Shown piece after piece: positions 34,031 to 42,160 of a stretch of DNA of 64,000 nucleotides. Origin of the DNA: Anaerolineae bacterium (lineage in GTDB: Bacteria > Chloroflexota > Anaerolineae > Aggregatilineales > Phototrophicaceae). Below the pieces are notes generated by a model that was not told the origin of the DNA, did not search any database, and worked only from the letters and a program-made list of their open reading frames with translations. Position 1 is the stretch's first letter; each line of letters begins with the position of its first letter. The stretch is taken from positions 1 to 64,000 of the forward strand of contig JADLAY010000073.1 of NCBI GenBank assembly GCA_020849765.1. Direction: 5' to 3'. The position numbers and the translations under genes are program-made.

Positions 34031-34814
34031 TACCAACCGCAGATCTTTCACCTTCGCTATGACTGCGGAACGGCAAAGGAAACTCCTCGCGCCAGGGTTT
34101 CCACTTCAGATTTCCCTTGAAGAAGATCTTTGTGCCGTGAGCATCCAGCACCTGCAAGACATGCTCGATCCATGCTGGTTCTGGCTGGAATTCCCTACGC
34201 CCATTGGTCGCAGCACCAATGACGGCCCACTCAAGGTCGCTTGCCACGAGCAAAGGAGCAATGTCAAAACTTAGCGGTTCAATACTCATCCAACGTATTG
34301 GCACTGACAACTGGCTTAAAACGTCAAGCTGCCGTTCTATCATACGAGATTGCTGCTGTAGTGAGAGTTTCCGACCAAACATAAAACTGGGAGGCGCACT
34401 GACGCCAACCCATACATTTGAGGGAAAATTGAATTGGAGCAGACGCGGTGCATTCTTGGTAAGTAACTGAAATGTATGCCACTCAGCTTGGCGACAAACA
34501 GCGAGAACCCTCTCAACCTGCTCATCCGGTACCCAGTTTCCCATTAGGTCGCTCATACTGTCTAGAAAAATCCGCGACGGTCTTTGGAGCTTAAGGGGTT
34601 GCTCAAGTGCCAAGGGATTCCAATAGTGATGCTCGAAACCTTGGGGATACGCTTTTTGTGCCACCCTCTCCGCGATCGTTTCTGCGTAGCACTCAGCAAT
34701 ACTTCCGTCAGGCATCGTCCATCGGCAACCATGTTGACACCCCCTAACGGGATTCCACGTGTAGTCACACCACTCGATCCCTCGCCCGCCCCGGCTATTG
34801 GCCTGCTTGTTCAT
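34020..34814 (-). CDS. Gp37/Gp68-type three-Cys-motif protein (DUF5131)
   Basis: This 264-residue protein has WCDYTWNPVRGCQHGC and AECYAE: cysteines spaced C-x3-C-x10-C, like an iron-sulfur site of radical SAM type but with a longer last gap. Further family motifs are FLDSMSDLMGNWVPDEQ, FQLLTKNAPRLL, NVWVGVSAPP, RWMSIEPLSFDI and FFKGNL. Phage Mu-like and other mobile elements carry relatives, some related to spore photoproduct lyase in fold; the reaction is unproven. Start at 34814 (ATG after TTAGGA) is preferred. It converges on tcmP. Confidence 0.85.
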   Translation of the reverse strand: MNKQANSRGGRGIEWCDYTWNPVRGCQHGCRWTMPDGSIAECYAETIAERVAQKAYPQGFEHHYWNPLALEQPLKLQRPSRIFLDSMSDLMGNWVPDEQVERVLAVCRQAEWHTFQLLTKNAPRLLQFNFPSNVWVGVSAPPSFMFGRKLSLQQQSRMIERQLDVLSQLSVPIRWMSIEPLSFDIAPLLVASDLEWAVIGAATNGRREFQPEPAWIEHVLQVLDAHGTKIFFKGNLKWKPWREEFPLPFRSHSEGERSAVGITA

Positions 34815-34853
34815 TGCCAATTCCTAACCAATTACATGATGAGAACTTTCGTT

Positions 34854-34871
34854 CTACAATCAATATTGTAG
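34854..34871 (-). promoter_or_regulatory. Inverted repeat upstream of the three-Cys gene
   Basis: CTACAAT-CAAT-ATTGTAG, perfect 7-bp arms, about 40 bp upstream of the start codon in AT-rich DNA; a plausible operator. Confidence 0.5.
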
Positions 34872-34917
34872 ACAAAAATGAGAAAAATGCCAAATTGATC
34901 GTCACCCAGGCCTTAGC

Positions 34918-35340
34918 CTAGTCGCGTGCCAGCAGGTTGCTGGTGGCACGGGCAAGCAGCTTGCCATCCTCGCGCGTGAGCGACGCCTCCGCGTGGACGA
35001 TCTGGCGGCCCTGGCGTACGATGCGCGTCGTGCAGATGACCACGTCGCCCACCCTCGCGCTGCTCAGGTAGTCGATCGACAGGTTGACCGACGCGTGGTA
35101 GCGCCCGGTGGTGGTGAAGACCGTCATGCCGATCAGCTCGTCCATCATCGACGCGATCATGCCGCCGTGGAGCACGCCCGCCGGGTTGGTCATCTCCTCG
35201 CGCACGGTGTAGGCCATGCTGATGCTGCCGGGCTCCGCCGCACGGAGCACGCCGCCGAGCCAACGCCCCAGCGGCGATGGCCCCTCCGTGAACGGCTGGC
35301 CGATCAGAGCTTGCAAAGCATCAATTGCGTCGTTCGTCAT
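34918..35340 (-). CDS. PaaI/YdiI-type hotdog thioesterase
   Basis: This 140-residue hotdog protein has NPAGVLHGGMIASMMDELIGM (the HGG loop with the catalytic acid on the following helix), NLSIDYLSSARVGD and AEASLTREDGKLLARATSNL. It hydrolyses acyl-CoA thioesters; the substrate is unknown. ATG at 35340 follows GGAG. The last coding segment (ATSNLLA) is the right copy of the 22-bp repeat; beyond it the protein ends RD-stop, whereas the left copy would have ended MGE-stop, so the terminus was probably replaced when the cassette inserted. Confidence 0.88.
   Translation of the reverse strand: MTNDAIDALQALIGQPFTEGPSPLGRWLGGVLRAAEPGSISMAYTVREEMTNPAGVLHGGMIASMMDELIGMTVFTTTGRYHASVNLSIDYLSSARVGDVVICTTRIVRQGRQIVHAEASLTREDGKLLARATSNLLARD
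34928..34949 (+). repeat. Right copy of the 22-bp direct repeat (attR-like)
   Basis: This is identical to 33032-33053 and lies in codons for ATSNLLA of the thioesterase. Confidence 0.9.
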
Positions 35341-35362
35341 CAATGTGATCTCCTGTGTTAGT

Positions 35363-35563
35363 TTAGCCGCCGCCGCGCGGGCTCAAGATGAGCAGCAGGC
35401 TGAGCGCAGCCAGCGGCCAGTGCGCGCGCATGTGCAGATGAACGGCGGCGCGCGCGGGATGGCGCCGGCGCAGGCGCCGGGGACGCAGCGAGTCGGTCTC
35501 GCGCCACAGGCCATCGACATAGCCTTCGATCAGCCGTCCCCGGATCGGGTCTTTCGGGTGCAT
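35363..35563 (-). CDS. Hypothetical small protein with C-terminal hydrophobic tail
   Basis: This 66-residue frame starts after GGGGGATCCT and lies 22 bp upstream of the thioesterase, in the same direction. It has a basic middle (RPRRLRRRHPARAA) and a short hydrophobic end (WPLAALSLLLILSP), suggesting a membrane-inserted tail. No family is recognised; codon use is GC-rich like its neighbours. It could also be non-coding. Confidence 0.45.
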   Translation of the reverse strand: MHPKDPIRGRLIEGYVDGLWRETDSLRPRRLRRRHPARAAVHLHMRAHWPLAALSLLLILSPRGGG

Positions 35564-35609
35564 AGGATCCCCCAGATTCGACTCATTTAGCGAAGATGAA
35601 CGCTGCCGG

Positions 35610-36170
35610 TCACGCCCCAGCCTGCTCTATATCACGCAAGTGCATGTGGTTGTGATGGATCGTGAAGTAGAGCATCTCGCGCAGCGTGATCATGCCGATG
35701 GCCGGGTGCGGCAGCACATACCGGTCGAGATCGGCCTCGTCCCACTGATCCAGCCCATTGATCAGACGCTCGTTGCCGTCGAGCCACGTCGCGATCAGAT
35801 ACGCTTGCTTGTCGTCGACGTCATCCGGGAAGCGATAGTTCATGGGCACGACCAGCGGGTTATCCTCCGCGCGGATGCCCTCGGCCAGCCGCGCATCATA
35901 GAGCGCGATCACTTCCGGGTACGTCCGCGATGGGCGATCCGCCTGGCCGAACAGGCTGGCGACGCGCTCGGCGGGCAAGCTCATCGCCTTGGCGAACGGC
36001 TTGACGCTCAGGATCAGGTGCGCCAGGTAATCCGCCGCCGCCCACCGATCGTCCGTCTGCTGGTTGAACTGCGCCGGGGTCAGCGCGCGTGTGCTCTCGG
36101 CCACGCCCTGCTGCGCCTCCCGAAGCTGCTCGGCAATCTCCGTCTTCGTCTGCATACCTACGTTCTGCAT
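35610..36170 (-). CDS. DinB superfamily protein
   Basis: This 186-residue four-helix DinB-like protein has the N-terminal helix EIAEQLREAQQGVAESTRALTP, the central WAAADYLAHLILS and the C-terminal metal-type triad segment FTIHHNHMHLRDIEQ. DinB/YfiT proteins are metal-binding thiol-transferase-like enzymes. A TetR-type operator lies 20-35 bp upstream and the TetR gene itself is 66 bp further, so this is probably the regulated gene of that repressor. Confidence 0.82.
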   Translation of the reverse strand: MQNVGMQTKTEIAEQLREAQQGVAESTRALTPAQFNQQTDDRWAAADYLAHLILSVKPFAKAMSLPAERVASLFGQADRPSRTYPEVIALYDARLAEGIRAEDNPLVVPMNYRFPDDVDDKQAYLIATWLDGNERLINGLDQWDEADLDRYVLPHPAIGMITLREMLYFTIHHNHMHLRDIEQAGA

Positions 36171-36190
36171 CGCTCACTCCCCCTTAGAAA

Positions 36191-36204
36191 AGACCAATCG
36201 GTCG
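36191..36204 (-). promoter_or_regulatory. TetR-type operator before the DinB gene
   Basis: AGACCAATCGGTCG contains GACC-N4-GGTC and matches the palindrome before the tetR gene (36848) in sequence and spacing. Confidence 0.6.
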
Positions 36205-36235
36205 GTTTTCGTCGCAAAAAAAGACGCCGATGTGG

Positions 36236-36832
36236 CTACGCCCGCAATTCGCCCTCGACGCGCGTCCGCACGTGTTCGACCGCGCGTTCGACGTGCACCG
36301 GATCGCCATAGAGGCGGCTCATGACCAGCGCGCCTTCCATCAGCGCGATGAAGATCGTCGCCTCGTACGCGCTGTCGACTTCAGGTCGGATCTCGCCGCG
36401 TGCAATGCCCTTGTCGAGGATGCGGCGCACCGTCGCGACGAACTCGTCCATCGCCTCCTGCGCCACGGCTCGCAGCGCCGGATTGCCGTCATCGGCTTCG
36501 ACGGCGGTGTTGAAGACCGCACAACCGCCGGGGACTTCCGTGTCGTCGATCAAGTCCAGGAACACCTCGGCGAAGACGATCAGGCGATCTGCCGCGTTAC
36601 GCACGCGCTTGAACTCCGGCTCCAGATGCCGCGCGATGCGTCCACGCGCGAACTCGAATGCCTCCAGCGCCAACGCCTCTTTGCTGGGGAAGTGGTTGTA
36701 GAGGCCGCCCTTCTCCAGCCCGGTCTCGCGCATGAGGTCGGACATCGACGTGCCGGAGAAGCCGCTGCGGTTGAAGACCGCCGCCGCGCTGCGGATGATT
36801 TTGTCGCGAGTCTGTTCGCCTTTGGTCGGCAT
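36236..36832 (-). CDS. TetR family transcriptional repressor
   Basis: This 198-residue repressor has the typical N-terminal helix-turn-helix TRDKIIRSAAAVFNRSGFSGTSMSDLMRETGLEKGGLYNHFPSKEAL and an all-helical ligand-binding C-domain with one Cys (GGCAVFN), similar to AcrR/NemR-like members. It is flanked by matching operators upstream of itself and upstream of the DinB gene, indicating autorepression and control of that gene. The start at MPTKGEQ (36832) is preferred. Confidence 0.9.
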   Translation of the reverse strand: MPTKGEQTRDKIIRSAAAVFNRSGFSGTSMSDLMRETGLEKGGLYNHFPSKEALALEAFEFARGRIARHLEPEFKRVRNAADRLIVFAEVFLDLIDDTEVPGGCAVFNTAVEADDGNPALRAVAQEAMDEFVATVRRILDKGIARGEIRPEVDSAYEATIFIALMEGALVMSRLYGDPVHVERAVEHVRTRVEGELRA

Positions 36833-36847
36833 CGGATTCCCCAAAAG

Positions 36848-36861
36848 AGACCGTTCGGTCT
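36848..36861 (-). promoter_or_regulatory. TetR operator upstream of tetR
   Basis: AGACCG-TT-CGGTCT is a perfect 6-bp inverted repeat 16 bp before the tetR start codon. Confidence 0.75.
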
Positions 36862-36948
36862 GTTATTGATGATAATAGCCGGGATTGAGGTGGTTTGTCA
36901 AGCGGGGAGCTATGTTTCGAACGGCAGACTTTCCCTCGCGCTTCGCAC

Positions 36949-36977
36949 TTGGATTTGCGTTCGGCTGCCTTTATAAT
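36949..36977 (+). promoter_or_regulatory. Promoter of rplI
   Basis: TTGGAT (36949-36954) and TATAAT (36972-36977) are separated by the ideal 17 bp. Confidence 0.8.
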
Positions 36978-37050
36978 GACGCGTCATTGTGTAAAATGAG
37001 CGTCACCGCGTGATCGCCGCGCGGCTCGAATGTGACAAGGAACGATCCCG

Positions 37051-37668
37051 ATGAAGATCATTTTGCTTTCGGATATTTACAAGCATGGCGTGGCTGGTGA
37101 AGTGGTCGATGTCGCCGACGGCTTCGCGCGCAACTGGCTGATCCCGCAGAAGCTGGCCGTCAAGGCGACGCCGGGCGCGCTCAAGCAGGCGCAGGCCCTG
37201 CGCGCCAAGGCCGCTGAGCGCCGCTCCGCGCTCGACGCGCGCCTGAACGAACTCGCGCGCCAGATCGACGGTATCGAGCTGTACTTTGGCCGCCGCGCCT
37301 CGCCGACCGGCAAGCTGTTCGGCTCGGTCACGACCACCGAGATCGCCGAGGCACTGCGTGCGCAGACCGGCCTCGACATCAACCGCCGCCGCATCAGCCA
37401 GACGACGCTGCGCGAGATTGGTACGCACGACGTGCCGGTACGCCTCGGCAACGAAATTTCGCCCAACCTCAAGGTGACGATCGTGCGCGAAGAGCAGTTC
37501 GCCCAGTTCATGGCGAATCTCGAAGCGGGCGTGGAGACCGAGGTTGAGGAAGCCGCCGAAGGCGCCAGCGACGAGGCCGAAGCGCCTGTCGCCGAAGAAG
37601 CGCTCGAGGTCGAGGCCGTGGCTGAGGCGCCCGAAGCAGACGAGGCCACCCCGGAAGCTGCTGAGTAG
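37051..37668 (+). CDS. rplI: 50S ribosomal protein L9
   Basis: The protein has 205 residues; the first 150 are standard L9 (MKIILLSDIYKHGVAGEVVDVADGFARNWLIP, KLFGSVTTTEIAEAL, PVRLGNEISPNLKVTIV). A 50-residue Glu/Ala-rich acidic tail is appended. L9 binds 23S rRNA domain V through the N-domain and helps frame maintenance. It is not in an rpsF-ssb-rpsR operon here, but has its own promoter. Confidence 0.96.
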   Translation: MKIILLSDIYKHGVAGEVVDVADGFARNWLIPQKLAVKATPGALKQAQALRAKAAERRSALDARLNELARQIDGIELYFGRRASPTGKLFGSVTTTEIAEALRAQTGLDINRRRISQTTLREIGTHDVPVRLGNEISPNLKVTIVREEQFAQFMANLEAGVETEVEEAAEGASDEAEAPVAEEALEVEAVAEAPEADEATPEAAE

Positions 37669-37786
37669 TCACCACGTTTGCCGTAACCGCATCCCGACCA
37701 CCTGGTTCATCCAGTCTGCGTTACAATTCGAGGGCGACTATTTCGGTCGCCCTGATGCGTTAGTCGTGTGGATGCAGTGCTGATCT

Positions 37787-38998
37787 ATGGACTCCCAATC
37801 GCTCGGACGCTACCTGCGCCAGATGCGCGAAGAGCGCGAACTCACACTTGAGCAGGCGGAACAGCACCTGCGCATCCGCCAACGCATCCTGGAGTCGTTC
37901 GAACTGGGCGCTTTCGAGCTGCCGAACTTCTCGCCGGTGCAAATCGCCGGCTTCATCCGCAACTACGCACGCTTCCTCGGCCTCGACGAAGATCAGGTGC
38001 TGCAGTATTACGAAGCAGCCAAGATCGAAGATGCCCGCCTGGCCCGCCGCAAGGGCAAGAAGAAACGGGCGACGCAAGACCCCCACCCGACACAGCCGCG
38101 CAGCATCCTCGATACGCAGATCAGCGCGCCCGCATCCGTCACGACGACCAGCAGCAACAACGTCGGTTATGCGCCCGTCCGCCGCGGTCCGGGCCTGGTC
38201 GGCTGGCTGTTCAGGTTCGTGATAGTGGTCGCGGCGCTGGCGGTGATCGGCTTCGTCATCTATCAGGTGCTGCAATCGACGCCGGTCGGCCTGCTGCCGG
38301 AAGAAGAGCCATCGCCGTCAGACATCCTGGCCCAACTGCCCTCCGTGCCGACCTTCACGCTCGCGCCGACTGCCACCAGTCTCCCAGCCAGCGCGACCCC
38401 GTTCGCGGGACAGTTGTTCAGCGGGCAAGGCGTCCAGGTTGCCATCACGATGACGCAACGCTCGTGGCTGAGCGTCGAGGTCGATGGCGCGCAGCGTTTC
38501 AGCGGCGTCGCCCGGCCGGGCACCATCCTCGAATACACGGCGTCGAGCGAAATCTCGCTGCGCGCGGCCAATGCCGAAGGCCTGTCCGTCGTCTATAACG
38601 GCCAGCGCCAGGGCACTTTCGGCGATCGCGGCCAGCGCGTGGACGTCACCTTCAGCACAGGCGGCGTGCAGATCAGCAGCGGCCAGAGCTTCGAAGAGCC
38701 GACGCCCGTCGCCAGCTTCACGCCGATCCCGACCAGCGCGACCGAGGCCGGTGCCTTGATCGCCGCGCTGACGCCAACCGTGACGCCCGGCCCCAGCCCG
38801 ACGGCCAGTAATACCCCACCGCCGACCGATACGCCGACAATCACGCTGACACCCTCGGTCACGCCGACGCCGACCGAGACGCCACTGCCGACGGAGACGC
38901 CAACCCCAACCGCGACGCCCGGCCCCAGCCCGACGGCGACGGCCATCCTGCCGCCGCGCGCGCCGCTCTACACCGCCACGCCGACCAAGGCCGGCTGA
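37787..38998 (+). CDS. RodZ-like helix-turn-helix membrane protein
   Basis: This 403-residue protein has an N-terminal HTH_25 domain (LGRYLRQMREERELTLEQAEQHLRIRQRIL; FSPVQIAGFIRNYARFLGLD), one membrane span at about 141-163 (LVGWLFRFVIVVAALAVIGFVIY), a periplasmic DUF4115-type beta-domain (about 205-300, QRSWLSVEVDGAQRFSGVARPG) and a long Thr/Pro-rich C-terminal tail (about 310-395). RodZ links MreB filaments to the cell wall; whether the organism uses MreB is not shown here. Confidence 0.82.
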   Translation: MDSQSLGRYLRQMREERELTLEQAEQHLRIRQRILESFELGAFELPNFSPVQIAGFIRNYARFLGLDEDQVLQYYEAAKIEDARLARRKGKKKRATQDPHPTQPRSILDTQISAPASVTTTSSNNVGYAPVRRGPGLVGWLFRFVIVVAALAVIGFVIYQVLQSTPVGLLPEEEPSPSDILAQLPSVPTFTLAPTATSLPASATPFAGQLFSGQGVQVAITMTQRSWLSVEVDGAQRFSGVARPGTILEYTASSEISLRAANAEGLSVVYNGQRQGTFGDRGQRVDVTFSTGGVQISSGQSFEEPTPVASFTPIPTSATEAGALIAALTPTVTPGPSPTASNTPPPTDTPTITLTPSVTPTPTETPLPTETPTPTATPGPSPTATAILPPRAPLYTATPTKAG

Positions 38999-39084
38999 GC
39001 GCGCACTTCTCGCATCCGAGCGCCAATATCGTAGACGATCCCTTCCCCTGACACATAAAGTGATGAGGGGAAAGTGGAGGATTC

Positions 39085-39882
39085 ATGATGTATGGCGAGA
39101 ATACGCGTTCCATGATCGACCTGCTGTGCATGAGCGTGATGATCGGCGCGGTGATCGGTCTCGTCCCGGCGGCGATTGCGCTGTGGCGGCACAACCGCCT
39201 GCTGGCGTTCGCCTCGGTGACGGTGTGCGCCATCTTTGGCGGCATGTCGTCGATGACGCTGACGCCGCCGGTCGCGCTGGTCATGAGCGTGCTCGCCTTC
39301 CGCAGCCAGCCGACCGTGATCCGTGCATCCGCCAAACCGAAGCCCAAGCTGAAGGCGCTGCCGTCGCATTGGGCGACGACGACGCCGATCAACCGGCTGC
39401 CGTTCATCTCGGTCAAGAAGAATGCGATCTTCCTCTCCTACCGGCGCGACGACAGCGGCGAGATCGTCGGGCGCATCTACGACCGGCTGGTGCAGCAGTT
39501 CGGCAAGGAAGCGGTCTTCCAGGATCTCGATTCGATCCCGTTCGGCGTCGATTTCCGAGCGCATCTGGCCGGGGTCATCTCGAACTGTGGCATCGTGCTG
39601 GCCGTCATCGGCAACGATTGGCTCGACGTACGCGACGAAGAGGGCGAGCGCCGCCTGGATAACCCGGCGGATCTGGTGCGCATTGAGATCGAGACGGCCC
39701 TCCAGCGCGATGTCCCGGTCGTGCCGCTGCTCGTCCGTGATGCACGCCTGCCACGAGAAGGCGATCTGCCGCCGTCGATTGCGGATCTGGCCTTCCGCAA
39801 CGGCACGGCAGTACGCAGCGATCCGGATTTCCACCCGGATATGGACCGGCTGATTCACTCGATTGACCAGTTCGTGCGCTGA
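39085..39882 (+). CDS. Membrane-anchored TIR domain protein
   Basis: This 265-residue protein has two or three N-terminal hydrophobic helices (about 10-30, 36-52, 58-75), a linker rich in Lys/Pro and a TIR_2 domain (about 108-265): AIFLSYRRDDSGEIVGRIYDRL, VFQDLDSIPFGVDF, VLAVIGNDWLDVRDEEG and VRIEIETALQ with E201 as the likely NADase glutamate. Start after GGAGG. It is the second TIR protein in the window and is unrelated in layout to the one at 12120. An immune or signalling role is inferred from the domain. Confidence 0.85.
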   Translation: MMYGENTRSMIDLLCMSVMIGAVIGLVPAAIALWRHNRLLAFASVTVCAIFGGMSSMTLTPPVALVMSVLAFRSQPTVIRASAKPKPKLKALPSHWATTTPINRLPFISVKKNAIFLSYRRDDSGEIVGRIYDRLVQQFGKEAVFQDLDSIPFGVDFRAHLAGVISNCGIVLAVIGNDWLDVRDEEGERRLDNPADLVRIEIETALQRDVPVVPLLVRDARLPREGDLPPSIADLAFRNGTAVRSDPDFHPDMDRLIHSIDQFVR

Positions 39883-40040
39883 CGCCGAACATCTCATTTT
39901 CACGACCGCGACAGTGGGTGGCTGGGCGCCGCCTCCTCCAAAGGTCGCACTCGAAATACGCCTTTTGGCTATCCGCAATCAACCCTGTTCGTCCTTACAC
40001 TGAATATCGGGGGACACACAGAAAGTTGCGGAGGACAACC

Positions 40041-41111
40041 GTGAAGAGCACGGACACATTGAGGCATGACACAGAGGGAGGGATGGCAGCCGCGCCGCGC
40101 AGGCGTGGCTGTCTGTTTTTGCTTGGACGTGGCATCAAGTGGTTCGCCATCGCCCTGGTGCTGCTGGTGCTGTTGGGGGTCGCCTACCAGACGCTGGCCA
40201 TGCAGAGCGATCTGCGCAGCTACACGCCGCGCGGCCAGCTTTACGACGTCGACGGCCACCAGATGCATATCGTCTGCCAGGGCGAAGGGAGCCCCGCCGT
40301 GGTCCTGGAGGCGGGCGGCTATGCTGAATCGCTGTGGTGGAGTCGCGTGCAGGCGGGGCTGGCCGAGCAGACGCAGGTCTGCGCTTACGACCGGCCCGGG
40401 ATGGGCTACAGCGAGCCGACGACCAACCCACGCGACCCGCTGACGCTCACCGGCGAACTGCACGGGCTGCTGGGCGAGGCGGGCATCGCACCGCCCTACG
40501 TCCTGGCCGGGCACTCCTACGGCGCGATCCTGACGCGCATCTTCGCCGACCAGTATCCCGACGAGGTGCGCGGCCTCGTCCTGGTCGACAGTGGCATCCT
40601 GCGCCCGGCGCATTTTGCCAGCGAGGCGGAATACAACGACTGGAAGTCCGGCAACGACATCCTGCAGGCCGTGCTCTGGGTCATGACTCACACCGGGATC
40701 ATGCGCCTGACCACGGGCAACGATTTCAGCGGCTGGGGCTACCCGGCGGGGATCGTGCCGGAGCTGGTCGCGCTGCATGCCAGCAACCAGGCGTTCGACA
40801 CCTACTATGCCGAGACGTTTCCGGCACGCGTCGCCCTCAACGAGGCCGCGGCGGCGGCGGAAGACCTGGGTGATCTGCCTATGGTGCTGTTGTGGGCGGG
40901 TGAACAGCCGCTGAACAGCGCCGCCGACCTCGAATTATTCGAGCAGATCAAGCTGGACATGGCGGCCTACTCGGCCAACAGCGTGACGCGTGTGATCGAC
41001 GGTGCCGATCACGGCAGCATCCTCGGCAGCGAGGCGTACGCGCCGCAGGTCGTCAGCGCCATTCTCGACGTGATCGACTCGGCGGGCACGGGCGAGCCGC
41101 TGGTCCGCTAG
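40041..41111 (+). CDS. Alpha/beta hydrolase with N-terminal membrane anchor
   Basis: The GTG at 40041 after GCGGAGG gives 356 residues. A hydrophobic helix at about 33-53 precedes an alpha/beta-hydrolase fold: oxyanion region VVLEAGGYAESLWW, YDRPGMGYSEP, nucleophile elbow LAGHSYGAILT (Ser), and catalytic His in VIDGADHGSILG. The family cleaves esters, amides or similar; the anchor places it at the outer membrane face. The substrate is unknown. Confidence 0.85.
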   Translation: MKSTDTLRHDTEGGMAAAPRRRGCLFLLGRGIKWFAIALVLLVLLGVAYQTLAMQSDLRSYTPRGQLYDVDGHQMHIVCQGEGSPAVVLEAGGYAESLWWSRVQAGLAEQTQVCAYDRPGMGYSEPTTNPRDPLTLTGELHGLLGEAGIAPPYVLAGHSYGAILTRIFADQYPDEVRGLVLVDSGILRPAHFASEAEYNDWKSGNDILQAVLWVMTHTGIMRLTTGNDFSGWGYPAGIVPELVALHASNQAFDTYYAETFPARVALNEAAAAAEDLGDLPMVLLWAGEQPLNSAADLELFEQIKLDMAAYSANSVTRVIDGADHGSILGSEAYAPQVVSAILDVIDSAGTGEPLVR

Positions 41112-41127
41112 AACACATCAGGCAGGA

Positions 41128-41955
41128 TTACGGCATCTCACCGGTGGCCAGCCGCCGCTCGATGTCGTCGAGCACGGGCAGCAGATCCGCCGCGCTGTCG
41201 ATGACGTAGTGCGCACCGGCGCGGTGCAGCCGGTCGTGGATCGGGTGCAGGCGCGCTTCCAGCTCCGCCGGGGAGAGCGCGGCTGCCTGGGCGGCGCTCA
41301 TGCCGAGTTCGTTGCCGGTCTGGGCGATGCCGACCGTCCACATATTGGCGTTCAGGCCCTCGGCGATATCGGACGGGGTATCGCCGACCTTGACCAGTGC
41401 TGACATCGGGTAGATACCGAGCTTCATCGCGTTCAGGAACGCCATCCAGGGCGCGGGGCGCGCCGCCGGAACCTCGTCCGCCGTCACCGAGACATCCGGC
41501 TCGTAGCCATGTTCGGCGGCGACCGGCATCAGCGCGTCGAGCATCGGCCGCGTGTAGCCGGTGGTCGAGCCGATCTTGACACCGCGCGTCCGCAGTGCCG
41601 CTGCCATCTCGACGACGCCAGGGATCGGTTCGGCGTATTGGGCGACGACCGCGACCTGGCGTGGGGCGAAATCTTCGAACACGCGCTGGATGTCGGCGTC
41701 GGTCGGGGCGGCGCCGTGCGCTGCCGTCCAGGCATCACGCACGCGCGGGATCGCCAGCACGGCGGCGATGTGATCGCGCTTGTGCAGGCCCATCGGCGCG
41801 CGCGCCTCGCCCATCGTGATCTGGACGCCGTGCGCGCGGAAGCCATCGACAAAGACCATCGTCGGCGCAAAACACCCATAATCGACCGTCGTGCCCGCCC
41901 AATCAAAGATGACGCCCTGCACGCGCGAGGCGCGCGCCCGTCCGTCGGCTCGCAT
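41128..41955 (-). CDS. phnX: Phosphonoacetaldehyde hydrolase
   Basis: This 275-residue HAD enzyme has VIFDWAGTTVDYG (nucleophile Asp), MGLHKRDHI with the Schiff-base Lys, KIGSTTGYTRPML and VKVGDTPSDIAEGLNA. PhnX cleaves the C-P bond of phosphonoacetaldehyde to acetaldehyde and phosphate. The usual partner, PhnW aminotransferase, is not adjacent in this window. The start at 41955 follows AAGGA. Confidence 0.9.
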   Translation of the reverse strand: MRADGRARASRVQGVIFDWAGTTVDYGCFAPTMVFVDGFRAHGVQITMGEARAPMGLHKRDHIAAVLAIPRVRDAWTAAHGAAPTDADIQRVFEDFAPRQVAVVAQYAEPIPGVVEMAAALRTRGVKIGSTTGYTRPMLDALMPVAAEHGYEPDVSVTADEVPAARPAPWMAFLNAMKLGIYPMSALVKVGDTPSDIAEGLNANMWTVGIAQTGNELGMSAAQAAALSPAELEARLHPIHDRLHRAGAHYVIDSAADLLPVLDDIERRLATGEMP

Positions 41956-42033
41956 AAGGTTATTCCTTCATAAGGCAACGCAATAATGTCTCGATCATTC
42001 TACCCGGGATCGTGCAGGGCGGCGATATTGGGG

Positions 42034-42153
42034 CCCTCACCGTAAATCCCTCTCCCGACCTCCGGTGCTCCCTGCGGTGGTTATGGAGATGGACTTTTAC
42101 GAACTGTCCTGACCCCCCTTCGCCCTGAGGGTGAGGGGCCAGGGGATGAGGGT
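42034..42153 (+). repeat. CCCTCACC...GGGATGAGGGT element, copy A
   Basis: About 120 bp with terminal CCCTCACCGTAAATCCCTC and GGGGATGAGGGT. It ends 7 bp from the stop codon of the minus-strand gene at 42161. Internal arms can fold into two hairpins. Copy B is at 44642. Confidence 0.85.
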
Positions 42154-42160
42154 CGCACGG

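Larger units (their letters stand above)
33032..34949. mobile_element. 1.9 kb cassette with TcmP and three-Cys (Gp37/Gp68) genes
   Basis: Two identical 22-bp repeats, exactly 1896 bp apart, bound a block visibly richer in A/T than its neighbours. It holds two convergent genes that overlap by 11 bp, each with its own upstream region, and no integrase or transposase. The right repeat is inside the last codons of the thioesterase gene, so the structure resembles an integrative element using a gene 3' end as its attachment site. The mobilising enzyme must act in trans or has been lost. Confidence 0.75.

Noticed and set aside
33032..34949. Insertion sequence
   Set aside because: No transposase and no terminal inverted repeats were seen; the ends are long direct repeats at a gene 3' end, which fits site-specific integration better than transposition.
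38700..38980. Tandem DNA repeat
   Set aside because: The repetitive sequence is codon-level low complexity of the Thr/Pro-rich tail of the RodZ-like protein, not a separate repeat element.
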